The position numbers and the translations under genes are program-made. From assembly GCA_000335715.1 (NCBI GenBank), contig AMYZ01000002.1:186001-250000 (forward strand): a stretch of DNA of 64,000 bases. Reading direction: 5' to 3'. Source of the stretch: a beta proteobacterium L13. GTDB taxonomy: Bacteria; Pseudomonadota; Gammaproteobacteria; Burkholderiales; Chromobacteriaceae. Of the stretch, positions 1-10,029 are shown piece by piece. How positions within the stretch are numbered: position 1 is the first letter of the stretch; each line of letters begins with the position of its first letter. The notes under the pieces were generated by a model, which was given only the letters and a program-made list of their open reading frames with translations, was not told where the DNA came from and did not search any database.

Positions 1-2463
1 ATGCGCCACTTCGACGTACAGCTGATCGGCGGCATGGTGCTGCACCATGGCAAGATTGCCGAGATGCGTACCGGCGAGGGTAAAACCCTGGTCGGCACCC
101 TGCCGGTGTACCTGAACGCCATCGCGGGCAAGGGCGTGCACGTGATTACCGTGAACGACTACCTGGCCAGCCGCGACGCCGGCATCATGCAAAAGCTGTA
201 CAACTTCCTGGGCCTGAGCGTTGGCGTGAACCTGTCGCAAATGCAGCACGACCATAAAAAAATGGCCTACGCCTGCGACATCACCTACGGCACCAACAAC
301 GAATTCGGCTTTGACTACCTGCGCGACAACATGGTGTTCAGCCTGCACGAGAAAGTGCAGCGCGAGCTGAACTTTGCCGTGGTGGACGAAGTGGATTCCA
401 TCCTGATCGACGAAGCGCGTACCCCGCTGATCATCTCCGGCCCGGCCGAAGACAACGTGGACATGTACCGCGCCATGAACGCGGTACCGCCGCTGCTGAA
501 AAAGCAGGAAGCCGAAGACGGCGAAGGCGATTACTGGGTGGACGAAAAGGCGCACAGCGTGCTGCTGTCCGAAGCCGGCCACGAGCACGCCGAAGCCATC
601 CTCACCCAGATGGGCCTGCTGGCAGAGGGCGACAGCCTGTACTCTGCGGCCAACATCACCCTGATGCACCACCTGAACGCCGCGCTGAAAGCGCACGCGC
701 TGTTCCACCTGGACCAGCACTACGTGGTACAGGAAGGCGAAGTGGTGATCGTGGACGAATTCACCGGCCGCCTGATGGCCGGCCGCCGCTGGTCCGACGG
801 CTTGCACCAGGCCGTGGAAGCCAAAGAAGGCGTACAGGTCAACCGCGAAAACCAGACGCTGGCATCCATTACCTTCCAGAACTACTTCCGCCTGTACGGC
901 AAACTGGCCGGCATGACCGGTACTGCCGATACCGAGGCCTACGAGTTCCAGAACATCTACGCGCTGGAAACCGTGGTGATCCCGACCAACCGCCCGATGA
1001 TCCGCCAGGACCATCAGGACAAGATCTACCGCTCGGCGCGCGAGAAGTACAACGCCATCATCAGCGATATCAAAGACTGCGTCAGCCGCGGCCAACCTGT
1101 GCTGGTAGGCACCACCAGCATTGAAAACTCCGAGCTGATGTCGCAGCTGCTGACCCAGGCCGACATCGCCCACAACGTGCTGAACGCCAAGGAACACGCG
1201 CGCGAAGCCGACATCGTGGTACAAGCCGGCCGCCCGGGCATTGTAACCGTGGCCACCAATATGGCCGGCCGCGGTACCGATATCGTGCTGGGTGGTAACC
1301 CGGAGCCGGAAATCAAGGCCATCCAGGCGGACGACAGCCTGAGCGACGCCGAGAAAGACAGCCGCATCGCCGCCATCCGTGCCGAATGGCAAGTGCGCCA
1401 CGACGCGGTGCTGGCCGCTGGCGGTCTGTACATCATTGGTACCGAGCGCCACGAATCGCGCCGTATCGACAACCAGCTGCGTGGCCGTTCCGGCCGCCAG
1501 GGTGACGCCGGCGCCAGCCGCTTCTACCTGAGCCTGGAAGACCCGCTGCTGCGCATTTTCGCCGGCGACCGCGTGGCCATGATCATGGACAAGCTGAAAA
1601 TGCCGGATGGCGAAGCCATCGAGCACCCGTGGGTATCGCGCTCCATCGAAAACGCCCAGCGCAAGGTAGAAGGCCGTAACTTCGACATCCGCAAACAGCT
1701 GCTGGAATACGATGACGTAGCCAACGACCAGCGCAAAGTGATCTACCAGCAGCGTAACGAAATCCTGGAAGACCAGGACGTGGCCGCCATCATCACCCAC
1801 ATGCGCGAAGGCGTGCTCAGCGACGTGGTCGACCTGCACATGCCGCCGGATTCCATGGAAGAGCAGTGGGATCTGCCAGGGCTGGAGCGCACACTGGAAA
1901 GCGAATTCCAGCTGCAGGCCCCGGTAGCCCAGTGGATACAGGCCGAGCAGTCGCTGGATATCCCCGATATCAAGCAGCGCATTCTGGACCTGGCCGCCGC
2001 CAGCTACGCCGAAAAAGTGGCCCTGGCCAACGAAGAATCGATGCGCCAGTTCGAGCACGGCCTGGTACTGCAGATGCTGGACAACCACTGGCGTGAACAC
2101 CTGGCTGCCATGGACCACCTGCGTCAGGGTATCCACCTGCGCGGCTACGCACAGAAGAACCCGAAGCAGGAATACAAACGCGAGGCGTTCGAGCTGTTCT
2201 CCGACATGCTGGAGCGCGTGAAGCGCGGTGTGGTCAGCGTGCTGATGACCGTGCAGGTACGCAGCGAGGAAGACATGGAGGCCGTAGCGCCGCACGAAGT
2301 AGCCGGCATGGAAATGCACCACGACGACGCCCCGAGCGCCACCGAAGGCAACCCGTTCTCGCCGGAAGCCCTGGCCTCGCAAGGCCTGCGTGTTGGCCGC
2401 AACGACCCTTGCCCGTGCGGCAGCGGCCAACGTTACAAGCAGTGCCACGGCAAGCTGGCCTGA
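1..2463 (+). CDS. secA: SecA preprotein translocase ATPase (5' end missing)
   Basis: ATPase motor that drives unfolded preproteins through SecYEG at the inner membrane. The reading frame is open from the first base; the first visible residues (MRHFDVQ, then MRTGEGKT with the Walker A lysine) correspond to about residue 80 of SecA, so roughly 80 N-terminal codons lie outside the window. [12 protein letters not shown] is the DEAD-type Walker B region, followed by the preprotein cross-linking domain, the second nucleotide-binding fold ([17 protein letters not shown]), the helical scaffold, and a C-terminal zinc-binding/SecB-binding tail, [14 protein letters not shown], with the CxCx8CH ligands intact. 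A Rho-independent terminator follows the stop. The identity is certain; only the start is unseen. Confidence 0.98.
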   Translation: MRHFDVQLIGGMVLHHGKIAEMRTGEGKTLVGTLPVYLNAIAGKGVHVITVNDYLASRDAGIMQKLYNFLGLSVGVNLSQMQHDHKKMAYACDITYGTNNEFGFDYLRDNMVFSLHEKVQRELNFAVVDEVDSILIDEARTPLIISGPAEDNVDMYRAMNAVPPLLKKQEAEDGEGDYWVDEKAHSVLLSEAGHEHAEAILTQMGLLAEGDSLYSAANITLMHHLNAALKAHALFHLDQHYVVQEGEVVIVDEFTGRLMAGRRWSDGLHQAVEAKEGVQVNRENQTLASITFQNYFRLYGKLAGMTGTADTEAYEFQNIYALETVVIPTNRPMIRQDHQDKIYRSAREKYNAIISDIKDCVSRGQPVLVGTTSIENSELMSQLLTQADIAHNVLNAKEHAREADIVVQAGRPGIVTVATNMAGRGTDIVLGGNPEPEIKAIQADDSLSDAEKDSRIAAIRAEWQVRHDAVLAAGGLYIIGTERHESRRIDNQLRGRSGRQGDAGASRFYLSLEDPLLRIFAGDRVAMIMDKLKMPDGEAIEHPWVSRSIENAQRKVEGRNFDIRKQLLEYDDVANDQRKVIYQQRNEILEDQDVAAIITHMREGVLSDVVDLHMPPDSMEEQWDLPGLERTLESEFQLQAPVAQWIQAEQSLDIPDIKQRILDLAAASYAEKVALANEESMRQFEHGLVLQMLDNHWREHLAAMDHLRQGIHLRGYAQKNPKQEYKREAFELFSDMLERVKRGVVSVLMTVQVRSEEDMEAVAPHEVAGMEMHHDDAPSATEGNPFSPEALASQGLRVGRNDPCPCGSGQRYKQCHGKLA

Positions 2464-2480
2464 TCGCCACCCTGCCCCGC

Positions 2481-2511
2481 AAAAACCGGCGCCATGTGCG
2501 CCGGTTTTTTT
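2481..2511 (+). terminator. Rho-independent terminator of secA
   Basis: A GC-rich stem (ACCGGCGC pairing with GCGCCGGT around a short ATGT-type loop) is followed by a run of seven T. It lies 18 bases after the secA stop codon. Confidence 0.9.
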
Positions 2512-2676
2512 ATGCCTGGTCACCACGGTCAGAACACAATAAGCGCAAACCAGCCAGGCACCGTGTCGCGTTTCAGGCTGCTGCCGACATGCGGGGCTAG
2601 CAGGCACCGCCAAAGCCGCGCCACACCACACAGGCACTCGAACCTGCAGCCGTACTATCAGAAAAGCCCGTGACAA

Positions 2677-2706
2677 GAAAAAGCCCGGACGTGTCCGGGC
2701 TTTTTT
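2677..2706. terminator. Bidirectional terminator downstream of oppF
   Basis: The stem AAAGCCCGGAC/GTCCGGGCTTT is flanked by A residues on the left and six T on the right, so it can work on both strands. It is placed to end the minus-strand opp operon and to back up secA termination. The 165 bases between it and the secA terminator hold no gene; only a short inverted repeat (TGCCTGG at 2513, CCAGGCA at 2554) is visible. Confidence 0.8.
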
Positions 2707-2714
2707 GTACTCGA

Positions 2715-2736
2715 GGTTGGCCGCATGCGGCCAACC
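2715..2736. repeat. Perfect 22-bp palindrome made of two inverted uptake-like 10-mers
   Basis: GTTGGCCGCA at 2716 and TGCGGCCAAC at 2726 abut head to head, with one more paired base on each side. It sits between the opp terminator and the oppF stop codon, where a transcript would fold it into a hairpin. Neisseria DUS pairs are often placed this way near gene ends. Confidence 0.85.
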
Positions 2737-2743
2737 CGGGCGC

Positions 2744-3733
2744 TTATACCAGCAAGCAGGATGTCTGCGTGGCCGCGGTAACGGCGTGCAGCTTGATCTC
2801 CTCTTTGCCGCAGCGATCTTGCGCTTTCGGGCAGCGGGTACGGAACACGCAACCGGATGGCGGGTTGATCGGGCTAGGCAGGTCACCGTTCAGAATCTGG
2901 ATGGTCTTGTTACGCTCCAGCTTCGGATCAGGGATAGGAATCGCCGACAGCAGCGCCTGGGTGTACGGGTGGGCAGGCTTGTCGTACAGCGCGTGCTTCT
3001 CGGCCAGCTCCATCTCGCGGCCCAGGTACATCACCAGGATGCGGTCGGAAATGTGCTTCACCACCGCCAGATCGTGCGCGATGAAGATCAGCGACAGACC
3101 CATCTCGCGCTGCAGCTCTTTCAGCAGGTTGATGATCTGCGCCTGAATGGACACGTCCAGCGCCGATACCGGCTCGTCGCAGATAATCAGCTTGGGTTCC
3201 AGAATCAGCGCGCGGGCGATACCGATACGCTGGCACTGGCCACCGGAGAACTCGTGCGGATAGCGGTTGATCATCTGCTCGCGCAGGCCAACCTTCACCA
3301 TCATGGCGCGTACGCGCTTCATCACTTCGTCGTTGGACAGCTCGGGGCGGTGTACGCGCAGCGGCTCGCCGATGATCTGCGCGATGGTCATGCGCGGGTT
3401 CAGCGACGCCAGCGGGTCCTGAAAGATCATCTGGATATCCTTGCGGACGTTCAGCCAATCCTTGTCAGTACCCTTGCGCAGGTCATTGCCCATCCAGACG
3501 ATTTCGCCGTCGGTGGCGGGAATCAGGTTGAGAATGGCGCGGCTCAGCGTGGACTTGCCACAACCGGACTCGCCCACCACACCCAGGGTTTCGCCTGCGT
3601 ACAGGTCGAAGCTCACGCCATCTACCGCTTTGAGCGTTTTCTTCGGGGTCCAGGGCCAGTCTTTGCCACCAGCAACCTTGAAGTGAACCTTGACGTTACG
3701 TACCGACAGAATCGGTTTACGGTTCTCAGCCAT
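2744..3733 (-). CDS. oppF: Oligopeptide ABC transporter ATP-binding protein OppF
   Basis: One of two ATPases powering oligopeptide import. Walker A is GESGCGKST, the signature is FSGGQCQRIGIARAL, and Walker B is LIICDEPVSALD, followed by the H-loop HDLAVV. The C-terminal oligopeptide-transporter extension carries a CVFRTRCPKAQDRC cysteine motif, typical of OppF/DppF. The ATG at 3733 (MAENRKP) is chosen because it overlaps the oppD stop by 8 bases; longer in-frame starts would run further into oppD. It is the last gene of oppABCDF and ends just before a palindrome and a terminator. The signature reads SGGQCQR where SGGQRQR is usual. Confidence 0.96.
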   Translation of the reverse strand: MAENRKPILSVRNVKVHFKVAGGKDWPWTPKKTLKAVDGVSFDLYAGETLGVVGESGCGKSTLSRAILNLIPATDGEIVWMGNDLRKGTDKDWLNVRKDIQMIFQDPLASLNPRMTIAQIIGEPLRVHRPELSNDEVMKRVRAMMVKVGLREQMINRYPHEFSGGQCQRIGIARALILEPKLIICDEPVSALDVSIQAQIINLLKELQREMGLSLIFIAHDLAVVKHISDRILVMYLGREMELAEKHALYDKPAHPYTQALLSAIPIPDPKLERNKTIQILNGDLPSPINPPSGCVFRTRCPKAQDRCGKEEIKLHAVTAATQTSCLLV

Positions 3734-4730
3734 TGGCCACCTCCGCATTGGCATTAACAATCAGCTCGCTGGCCGGCTTGTGACAGGCGCGCAGTACGCG
3801 GCTGTTGGCTGGCGATACGGCCAGCTGCGGCAGGGTATCCACGCACTGCTGGCTGGCGTGCTCGCAACGCTCGGCAAACGGACAGCCCTTGGGCATATTG
3901 GCCATATTGGGCGGGTTGCCCGGAATGCTCATCAGCGCTTCGCCATCGTGGTCCAGACGCGGCAGCGCGCCCAGCAAGCCGATGGTGTAGGGGTGGGATG
4001 GCTTGTAGAAGATATCGTTGGCGGTGCCGTATTCCATGACACGGCCACCGTACATCACCATCACGTTGTCGCACAGGCCAGCAACCACACCCAGATCGTG
4101 CGTGATCATGACAATGGCGGTGCCGAAGTCACGCTGCAGGTCTTTCAACAGCGTGAGGATCTGCGCCTGTACAGTCACGTCCAGCGCGGTGGTGGGTTCA
4201 TCGGCGATCAGGACTTCCGGCTCGCACAGCAGGGCCATGGCAATCATCACACGCTGGCGCATACCGCCAGAGAACTCGTGCGGGTACATATCGATACGGC
4301 GGGCGGCCTCGGGAATGCGTACCGCTTCCAGCAGCTCGATCGCGCGCTTTTTGGCCTGCTTGCGGGTCATGCCCTTATGCAGCTCCAGTACCTCGGTCAT
4401 CTGGCGCTCTACCGTCAGGTAGGGGTTCAGCGACGTCATCGGGTCCTGGAAAATCATGGACAGGCGGTCGCCACGGATGCCGTTCAGCTCTTTGGGGCTC
4501 ATGGTCAGCAGGTTCTTGCCCTTGTACAGGGCTTCACCGCTAGGCTGACCGTTTTTGGCCAGCAGACCCATCATGGCCAGTACCGACTGGCTCTTGCCAG
4601 AGCCGGACTCGCCGACAATACCCAGCGTCTGGCCGCGGTCCAGCTCGAAACTTACGCCGTTTACGGCGTTAACCATACCATCGTGCGTCGCAAAGCTGAC
4701 GCCGAGGTTTTTCACTTGTAGCAAAGACAT
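3726..4730 (-). CDS. oppD: Oligopeptide ABC transporter ATP-binding protein OppD
   Basis: ATPase partner of OppF at the cytoplasmic face of the oligopeptide importer. It shows Walker A GESGSGKS, signature [15 protein letters not shown], Walker [13 protein letters not shown], the H-loop HDLGVV and the C-terminal [14 protein letters not shown] motif of the Opp/Dpp family. Length (334 aa) fits OppD. It starts 15 bases after the oppC stop and overlaps oppF by 8 bases, so the pair is probably translationally coupled. Confidence 0.96.
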   Translation of the reverse strand: MSLLQVKNLGVSFATHDGMVNAVNGVSFELDRGQTLGIVGESGSGKSQSVLAMMGLLAKNGQPSGEALYKGKNLLTMSPKELNGIRGDRLSMIFQDPMTSLNPYLTVERQMTEVLELHKGMTRKQAKKRAIELLEAVRIPEAARRIDMYPHEFSGGMRQRVMIAMALLCEPEVLIADEPTTALDVTVQAQILTLLKDLQRDFGTAIVMITHDLGVVAGLCDNVMVMYGGRVMEYGTANDIFYKPSHPYTIGLLGALPRLDHDGEALMSIPGNPPNMANMPKGCPFAERCEHASQQCVDTLPQLAVSPANSRVLRACHKPASELIVNANAEVANG

Positions 4731-4745
4731 GGTGTCCTCCCCGGC

Positions 4746-5657
4746 TTAGCGATCTTTCGGGTCCAGCGCATCGCGCAGGCCGTCACCGACATAGTTGGCA
4801 CAATACAGCGTAATGGACAGGAACAGGCCTGGCACCAGCAACATCCATGGCTGGCTTTCCATGACTTTCTGGCCTTCCTGTACCAGTACACCCCAGCTGG
4901 TATTGGGTTCTTGCACACCCAGGCCCAGGAAGGACAGTACCGACTCGGTCATGATCACACCAGGAATGGTGATCGTGGCGTACACCACCACAATGCCCAG
5001 CAGGTTAGGCACGATGTGGCGGAAAATGATGGCGAATTGCGAAACACCGATGGCGTGTGCCGCTTCGACAAACTCCTTGGACTTCAGCGACAGCGTCTGG
5101 CCACGCACGATACGCGCCATATCCAGCCAGGAGATGGCACCCAGCGCCACGAACATCAGATAGAGGTCGCGACCAAAGAAGGTCATCAGCAGGATGGCGA
5201 ACAGCATGAACGGCAGCGCGTACAGAACGTCGACAATACGCATCATCAGCGCATCTACCTTGCCGCCAAAGAAGCCGGCAATGGCGCCCCAGGACACACC
5301 GATCACCACCGATACCAGAGTACCGACAATGCCGACCTGGAAGGTAATGCCACCACCTTGCAGCGTACGTGCCAGCAAGTCGCGCCCCAGCTCGTCCGTG
5401 CCCAGATAGTGGCCGTTGGCCAGTGTGGGGGCCAGGCTCAAGGCGTTCCAGTCGGTAGCGTCATGCGTGTGCTGCAGCATGTACGGGCCAACCACGATGA
5501 TCAGCGCGATCAGGATCAGGATCACCAGCGAAGCCACGGCGGCCTTGTTCTTCATGAAACGGCGGCGCGCATCAGCCCACGGGCTACGGCCTTCCACCAC
5601 TTCACTGATATTGGACAGCGTGCTGACCAATTGATCGTTTTTGGTTTTGGTATTCAT
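4746..5657 (-). CDS. oppC: Oligopeptide ABC transporter permease OppC
   Basis: Inner-membrane permease of the BPD_transp_1 family. An N-terminal cytoplasmic segment precedes a transmembrane helix (AVASLVILILIALIIVV), then GTDELGRDLLARTLQGG, which is diagnostic of the OppC/DppC N-terminal region, and the EAA loop (EFVEAAHAIGVSQFAIIFRHIVPN). The ATG at 5657 (MNTKTKND) is preferred over an earlier in-frame start inside oppB; it leaves a 13-base gap after oppB. 303 aa. Confidence 0.95.
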   Translation of the reverse strand: MNTKTKNDQLVSTLSNISEVVEGRSPWADARRRFMKNKAAVASLVILILIALIIVVGPYMLQHTHDATDWNALSLAPTLANGHYLGTDELGRDLLARTLQGGGITFQVGIVGTLVSVVIGVSWGAIAGFFGGKVDALMMRIVDVLYALPFMLFAILLMTFFGRDLYLMFVALGAISWLDMARIVRGQTLSLKSKEFVEAAHAIGVSQFAIIFRHIVPNLLGIVVVYATITIPGVIMTESVLSFLGLGVQEPNTSWGVLVQEGQKVMESQPWMLLVPGLFLSITLYCANYVGDGLRDALDPKDR

Positions 5658-5670
5658 GTAAAGCTCCCGA

Positions 5671-6606
5671 TCAGTAACGGATACGCGGGTCGAGCATCGC
5701 GTACACGATATCGACAATCAGGTTGAACACCACGGTAAACACGGCCACCAGTACCACCAGACCCAATACCAGGGTGTAGTCGCGGTTTACGGCGCCGGTC
5801 ACCAGCAGGCGACCCAGACCAGGAATGGAGAAGATGGATTCGGTTACCACTGCCTGGGCAATAGCCGATACGGCCATCGGGCCTAGCAGGGTGACTACCG
5901 GCAGCAGCGCAGGGCGCAGGGCATGGCGCACGATAATGACGCGCATCGGCAGGCCTTTTGCCTTGGCAGTACGAATGAAGTTGGAGTTCATCACCTCGAT
6001 CAGGCTACCGCGCATCACACGGCCCAGCGTGGCCACGTTCACGATGGTCAGCAGGGCAACCGGTAGCAAGGCGAACTGCACAATGCTCCAGTTAGGATCG
6101 TCGTAAGACCAGCCACCGGCCGGCACGACTTTCATCCACAGGGCAAAGAACAGGATCAGGATAGGGCCGGTTACAAACGACGGCACGGCATGGCCGAAGT
6201 TACCCAGGAACATCACGAAATAATCCGCAATGCTGTTCTGGCGCAAGGCTGCAATCACACCCAGCGAGATACCCAGCACAATGGCAATCAGCAGCGCGGT
6301 GCCACCAATGGCCGCCGATTTGGGTAATGCCTGGGCAACCAGCTGGTTGACCGACCAGTCTGCGTAGCGGAAGGACGCACCCAGATCGCCATGCAGCAGG
6401 TTATTGAGGTAGTAGCCAAACTGCACGTGCAGCGGCTCATTCAGATGGTACTTGGCTTCCAGGTTAGCCAGCACTTCGGGGGCAATCTTCTTCTCGCCGT
6501 CAAAAGGACCACCGGGGGCGAGTTGAAGCATGATGAAACAGAGGGTGATAACGGAAAATACCGTTGGTACCGCTCCGAATACACGCTTAATTACGTAAGA
6601 CCACAT
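5671..6606 (-). CDS. oppB: Oligopeptide ABC transporter permease OppB
   Basis: Second membrane subunit of the oligopeptide importer. It begins with the characteristic MWSYVIKRVFGAVPTV helix, has LAPGGPFDGEK as in OppB, and the EAA-loop segment FIRTAKAKGLPMRVIIVRHALRPALLPV. 311 aa, the family's usual size. It is separated from oppA by 180 bases containing a stem-loop, which suggests that oppA is made in excess of the membrane subunits. Confidence 0.96.
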   Translation of the reverse strand: MWSYVIKRVFGAVPTVFSVITLCFIMLQLAPGGPFDGEKKIAPEVLANLEAKYHLNEPLHVQFGYYLNNLLHGDLGASFRYADWSVNQLVAQALPKSAAIGGTALLIAIVLGISLGVIAALRQNSIADYFVMFLGNFGHAVPSFVTGPILILFFALWMKVVPAGGWSYDDPNWSIVQFALLPVALLTIVNVATLGRVMRGSLIEVMNSNFIRTAKAKGLPMRVIIVRHALRPALLPVVTLLGPMAVSAIAQAVVTESIFSIPGLGRLLVTGAVNRDYTLVLGLVVLVAVFTVVFNLIVDIVYAMLDPRIRY

Positions 6607-6674
6607 TGGGATAAAACTCCATGTACCTAGGACACGCGCATGCCCTATGACGCTGTAGGCGCTAGATAAAGCAA

Positions 6675-6699
6675 TCCGGGCAGTGGGTAACTGCCCGGA
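6675..6699. other. Perfect 10-bp stem-loop between oppA and oppB
   Basis: TCCGGGCAGT and ACTGCCCGGA pair around a five-base loop, with no T-tract on the minus-strand side. In binding-protein-first importer operons such hairpins commonly stabilise the binding-protein mRNA or partly terminate transcription; that role is inferred here. Confidence 0.7.
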
Positions 6700-6786
6700 G
6701 GCTGACCGTAGGCACGGTAATGCGTCAAAAACACTAGTGAAAAACCCGCCCGGCAGCCGAAGCCACCGTGACGGGTTAACGACTAA

Positions 6787-8403
6787 TTATTTCTTGATGA
6801 TGTAGAAATCGCTAGTACGGAAGCGGTCAAAGCTGTTGGTGGTGTAGTAGCCGCCAACGTAAGGCTTCACGGTACGCGCTTGTACATACTGGTACAGCGG
6901 GATCAGCGGGTAGTCATCCATCGCCAGCTTGGAAGCCTGGGTCATCAGGGCTTTACGCTTGGCTTGGTCGGTTTGCTGGTTGCCCTGGGCCATCAGCTCG
7001 TCAACCTTCTTGTTGCAGTATTGCTGGTCGTTCTGGTCGCTGTCGCAACGCACCAGATCCAGGAAGGTGGTCGCGTCGTTGTAGTCAGCGTTCCAGCCGT
7101 TACGTGCAACCTGGTACTGGCCGGAGTGACGGGTCTTCAGGAACACTTTGAATTCCTGGTTTTCCATCGAAGTGCTCAGACCCAGCTTGGTTTTCCACTC
7201 GGAGGAGATGAACAGACCCACGCGTTTGTGCGACTCGGAGGTGTTGTACATCAGTTTCAGCGGGGTAGCGGAGGTCACGCCTGCTGCGGCCAACAGTTTC
7301 TTGGCTTCGGCGACGCGTTTTTCCATCGGCCATTTTGCCCATTCGTACGGGGTAACGTCAGCACCGGCAGTGCCTTGTACCATCAGGCTGTAAGCAGGAA
7401 CCTGGCCTTCGCCCAGCAGCTTCTGGGTCAGGATGTCACGGTCGATCACCATGGACAGGGCCTGGCGAACGCGCTTGTCTTTCAGTACCGGGTCTTTGTT
7501 GTTCAGACCGTAGTAGTACAGGGCGATGTTGCGCAGTGCGCTCAGTTCTTTCGGCATTTCTGCCTTCAGTGCCTGGAAGGTACCAGCTGGGATGCGCAGG
7601 GTCATGTCAACCTGGCCGGCTTTGTACATCTTCAGGGCAGCATCTTCGCTCTCGGTCGGGTCGAAGGTTACTTTAGTGATGACAGTGTTTTTGGCATCCC
7701 AGTATTTGGCGTTCTTTTCCAGCACGATGCGGCTGTTCGGGATCCAGTCTTTCAGCACGTAAGCGCCGTTGGATACCAGGTTGCCCGGCTTGGTGAAGTC
7801 TTTGCCGAATTTCTCGAAGGAGGCTTTGTGCAGCGGAGCCATGGTGGAGTTAGCCAGCATGTCAGGCAGGAAAGCTACCGGAATCTCGGTTTTGATTTCC
7901 AGGGTGTACTTGTCTACAGCCTTGATGCCCAGCTCGGCAGGCTGCTTCTTGCCGGACATGATGTCTTTGCCGTTAGCAATGAACTCGTGGAACAGACCGT
8001 ACTTGGTAGCGGTCTTCGGATCCACGGTACGGCGCCAGGAGTATACGAAATCGTCAGCGGTTACCGGATCGCCATTGGACCATTTTGCGTCTTTGCGCAG
8101 GTTGAAGATCCAGGTAGTGGCATCTTTCTGCTTCCAGGAGGTAGCTACACCCGGCACGATCTTGCCGGTGTTTTCAACGGCGGTCAGGCCTTCGAACAGG
8201 TCACGGGCAATGTTGTTGGCCGTGGTGGTCTCGATCTGGGAAATATCCAGGGATTCCGGTTCGGAGCCGTTGCTACGTACCAGTTCCTGTTTCGGGTCCA
8301 GTTTTACGCCAGCCGGTACTTTTGCAGCGAAAGCTGCGCCGGAAGCACCAAAAGCGATAGCAACAGAGGCCGCTACTACGCTGAAAGAAATCGATTTTTT
8401 CAT
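6787..8403 (-). CDS. oppA: Periplasmic oligopeptide-binding protein OppA
   Basis: Class C solute-binding protein (SBP_bac_5) that captures oligopeptides in the periplasm and delivers them to OppBC. A Sec signal peptide (MKKSISFSVVAASVAIAFG, then AFA before the mature Ala-Lys) is followed by NGSEPESLDISQ and DLFEGLT, and later by RNGWNADYNDATTFLD, which is typical of OppA rather than DppA. 538 aa. The ATG at 8403 is chosen for its good ribosome site (AGGAGA five bases upstream) and for starting at the signal peptide. First gene of oppABCDF. Confidence 0.96.
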   Translation of the reverse strand: MKKSISFSVVAASVAIAFGASGAAFAAKVPAGVKLDPKQELVRSNGSEPESLDISQIETTTANNIARDLFEGLTAVENTGKIVPGVATSWKQKDATTWIFNLRKDAKWSNGDPVTADDFVYSWRRTVDPKTATKYGLFHEFIANGKDIMSGKKQPAELGIKAVDKYTLEIKTEIPVAFLPDMLANSTMAPLHKASFEKFGKDFTKPGNLVSNGAYVLKDWIPNSRIVLEKNAKYWDAKNTVITKVTFDPTESEDAALKMYKAGQVDMTLRIPAGTFQALKAEMPKELSALRNIALYYYGLNNKDPVLKDKRVRQALSMVIDRDILTQKLLGEGQVPAYSLMVQGTAGADVTPYEWAKWPMEKRVAEAKKLLAAAGVTSATPLKLMYNTSESHKRVGLFISSEWKTKLGLSTSMENQEFKVFLKTRHSGQYQVARNGWNADYNDATTFLDLVRCDSDQNDQQYCNKKVDELMAQGNQQTDQAKRKALMTQASKLAMDDYPLIPLYQYVQARTVKPYVGGYYTTNSFDRFRTSDFYIIKK

Positions 8404-8497
8404 ATTCTCCTGCTCTCCTTGAACAGAGGTGGCCCGTCTTGGTGCGGGCCCCCCGAGAAAAACAAACTGTGTGTATACAGTACGCAAAGGCGAGGCA

Positions 8498-8526
8498 ATT
8501 ATGCACAGCACACATGGCTACTACAA
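8498..8526 (-). promoter_or_regulatory. Putative sigma-70 promoter of oppA
   Basis: Read on the minus strand, TTGTAG, 17 bases, CATAAT, with an upstream TG dinucleotide near the -10 box. It would give a leader of about 90 bases; that leader contains a GGCCCG/CGGGCC stem at 8431-8450. Call made by eye. Confidence 0.45.
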
Positions 8527-8629
8527 GCCCCGATTCGTCACTTCGGCGTCACATTGCCTGTGATGCGTAGCATTTCCTGCACTTATTCCTTTCAGGTAAG
8601 CAATTTTGGACTAGTTTCATGAGCAATAC

Positions 8630-9661
8630 TCATGGTACGCATCGCCATTGCACATACTCTCCTGCACGCAGGGGGACAAGCTCGTCATTTCCATAAGACA
8701 AAGCAGCAGGCACCTGCCACGCTTCGCGTACCAAGCTTAGTGTGTCTGTATTGCGCGGCAGTTGATAAAAGTCAGGTCCATTGAAACTGGCGAAGGCTTC
8801 CAGCTTGTCGAGCGCACCGGCGGCGTCAAACGCTTCGGCGTACAGCTCGATGGCCGCATTGGCCGTGTACATGCCGGCACAGCCGCAGGCGTTTTCCTTG
8901 GTATTACGCGCGTGCGGTGCGCTGTCGGTACCCAGGAAGAATTTTTTGCTGCCGCTGGTGGCTGCCGCCAGCAAAGCTTCGCGGTGGGTTTCACGCTTGA
9001 GCACCGGCAGGCAGTAGTGGTGCGGGCGGATCCCCCCGGTAAACAGCGCATTGCGGTTCATCAACAGGTGGTGGGCGGTGATGGTGGCGGCAATATTGTC
9101 ACCTGCGCTGGCCACATACTCGGCAGCCTGGCGGGTAGTAATGTGCTCAAACACCACACGCAGAGTGGGCAGGCGTTTCAACAACGGTTCGAACACGGTG
9201 TCGATGAACACGGCCTCACGGTCGAACACATCTACCGCCGGGTCGGTGACTTCACCGTGCACCAGCAGCGGCATACCCGCTTCAGCCATGGCTTCCAGTG
9301 CCACCATGGCGTTATTCACGTCACGTACACCCGCATCTGAGTTGGTTGTTGCACCGGCGGGGTACAGCTTGATGCCATGCACAAAACCACTGGCCTTGGC
9401 CTTGCGCACTTCTTCGGCCGTCGTGGTTTCGGTGAGATACAGCGTCATCAGCGGCTCAAAACTGCTGCCAGCCGGGCGGGCGGCCAGGATACGCTCGCGA
9501 TAGGCAGCAGCCATCTCGACTGTAGTTACGGGCGGTTTCAGATTGGGCATGATGATGGCGCGCCCCATCTGGCGGCAGGTATCGGGTAGCACGGCAGCCA
9601 GAGCAGCACCGTCGCGCACGTGCAAGTGCCAGTCATCAGGGCGGGTAATGGTCAGTTTCAT
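8630..9661 (-). CDS. pyrC: Dihydroorotase
   Basis: Cyclises N-carbamoyl-aspartate to dihydroorotate in de novo pyrimidine synthesis. A type II (PyrC) enzyme of 343 aa: the metal site HLHVR near residue 13, the bridging lysine in [12 protein letters not shown], further metal histidines in LLVHGEV and FEHITT, and the aspartate in FLGTDSAPH are all present. It starts in the terminator region that follows the tusA-like gene and stands apart from oppA by 226 bases, so it is probably transcribed alone. Confidence 0.97.
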   Translation of the reverse strand: MKLTITRPDDWHLHVRDGAALAAVLPDTCRQMGRAIIMPNLKPPVTTVEMAAAYRERILAARPAGSSFEPLMTLYLTETTTAEEVRKAKASGFVHGIKLYPAGATTNSDAGVRDVNNAMVALEAMAEAGMPLLVHGEVTDPAVDVFDREAVFIDTVFEPLLKRLPTLRVVFEHITTRQAAEYVASAGDNIAATITAHHLLMNRNALFTGGIRPHHYCLPVLKRETHREALLAAATSGSKKFFLGTDSAPHARNTKENACGCAGMYTANAAIELYAEAFDAAGALDKLEAFASFNGPDFYQLPRNTDTLSLVREAWQVPAALSYGNDELVPLRAGEYVQWRCVP

Positions 9662-9689
9662 GGAGCAACCTTATGCAATCATCAATATA

Positions 9690-9714
9690 AAGAAAGGCGC
9701 CATCCGGCGCCCTT
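9690..9714 (-). terminator. Terminator of the TusA-like gene
   Basis: On the minus strand GGCGCC pairs with GGCGCC around GGAT and is followed by TTTCTTTAT. It lies immediately after the stop codon of the upstream gene and before pyrC. Confidence 0.75.
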
Positions 9715-9716
9715 TA

Positions 9717-9947
9717 TCACTTACGGCGAATCGACAGGGAAAAGCGCCCGTCTTCCTGAACGGTAGAAGCCAGCAACACATTGCCTGTCTGGCGGCAGAA
9801 TGCCTCGAAATCCTTGGGTGCCCCAGGATCGGTAGCCACAACGGACAACACCTTGCCACTTTCCATGGTTGCCAGCGCTTTTTTGGCTCGCAGGATAGGC
9901 AAGGGGCAGTTTAGCCCCGACAAGTCCAGCGCAAGATCTGGCTGCAT
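9717..9947 (-). CDS. TusA-family sulfurtransferase-like protein
   Basis: Small (76 aa) SirA/TusA fold protein. The hallmark CPxP motif (LNCPLPILRAKKAL) carries the sulfur-accepting cysteine near residue 14. TusA relays persulfide sulfur to TusBCD for tRNA 2-thiouridine, or serves related sulfur-transfer routes; which applies here cannot be told from sequence. The ATG at 9947 follows a GGAGGAAG ribosome site. Divergent from the NRDE gene. Confidence 0.88.
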   Translation of the reverse strand: MQPDLALDLSGLNCPLPILRAKKALATMESGKVLSVVATDPGAPKDFEAFCRQTGNVLLASTVQEDGRFSLSIRRK

Positions 9948-10029
9948 AAACACTTCCTCCAAGCGTAGAGCGGTTACAATCAAAACGTTATTTTAAAGGC
10001 CTTCGGCAAAATGCCCAAGGACAGCTACC

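Noticed and set aside
2392-2431. Uptake-like cores in the secA 3' end as independent evidence
   Set aside because: One copy encodes the conserved Val-Gly-Arg-Asn of the SecA tail and may exist for protein reasons; it is counted but carries little weight.
2705-3757. Long open frames antisense to oppF, oppA, ftsA/ftsQ, murC, mrdA and others (for example 2705-3757, 6880-8622, 13705-15585, 16092-18299, 35593-37680)
   Set aside because: They lie opposite well-supported genes, have low-complexity composition and no recognisable motif; open antisense frames are expected in GC-rich coding DNA.
9690-9714. Riboswitch or attenuator before pyrC
   Set aside because: The hairpin has a T-rich tail directly after the TusA-like stop codon and is better explained as that gene's terminator.
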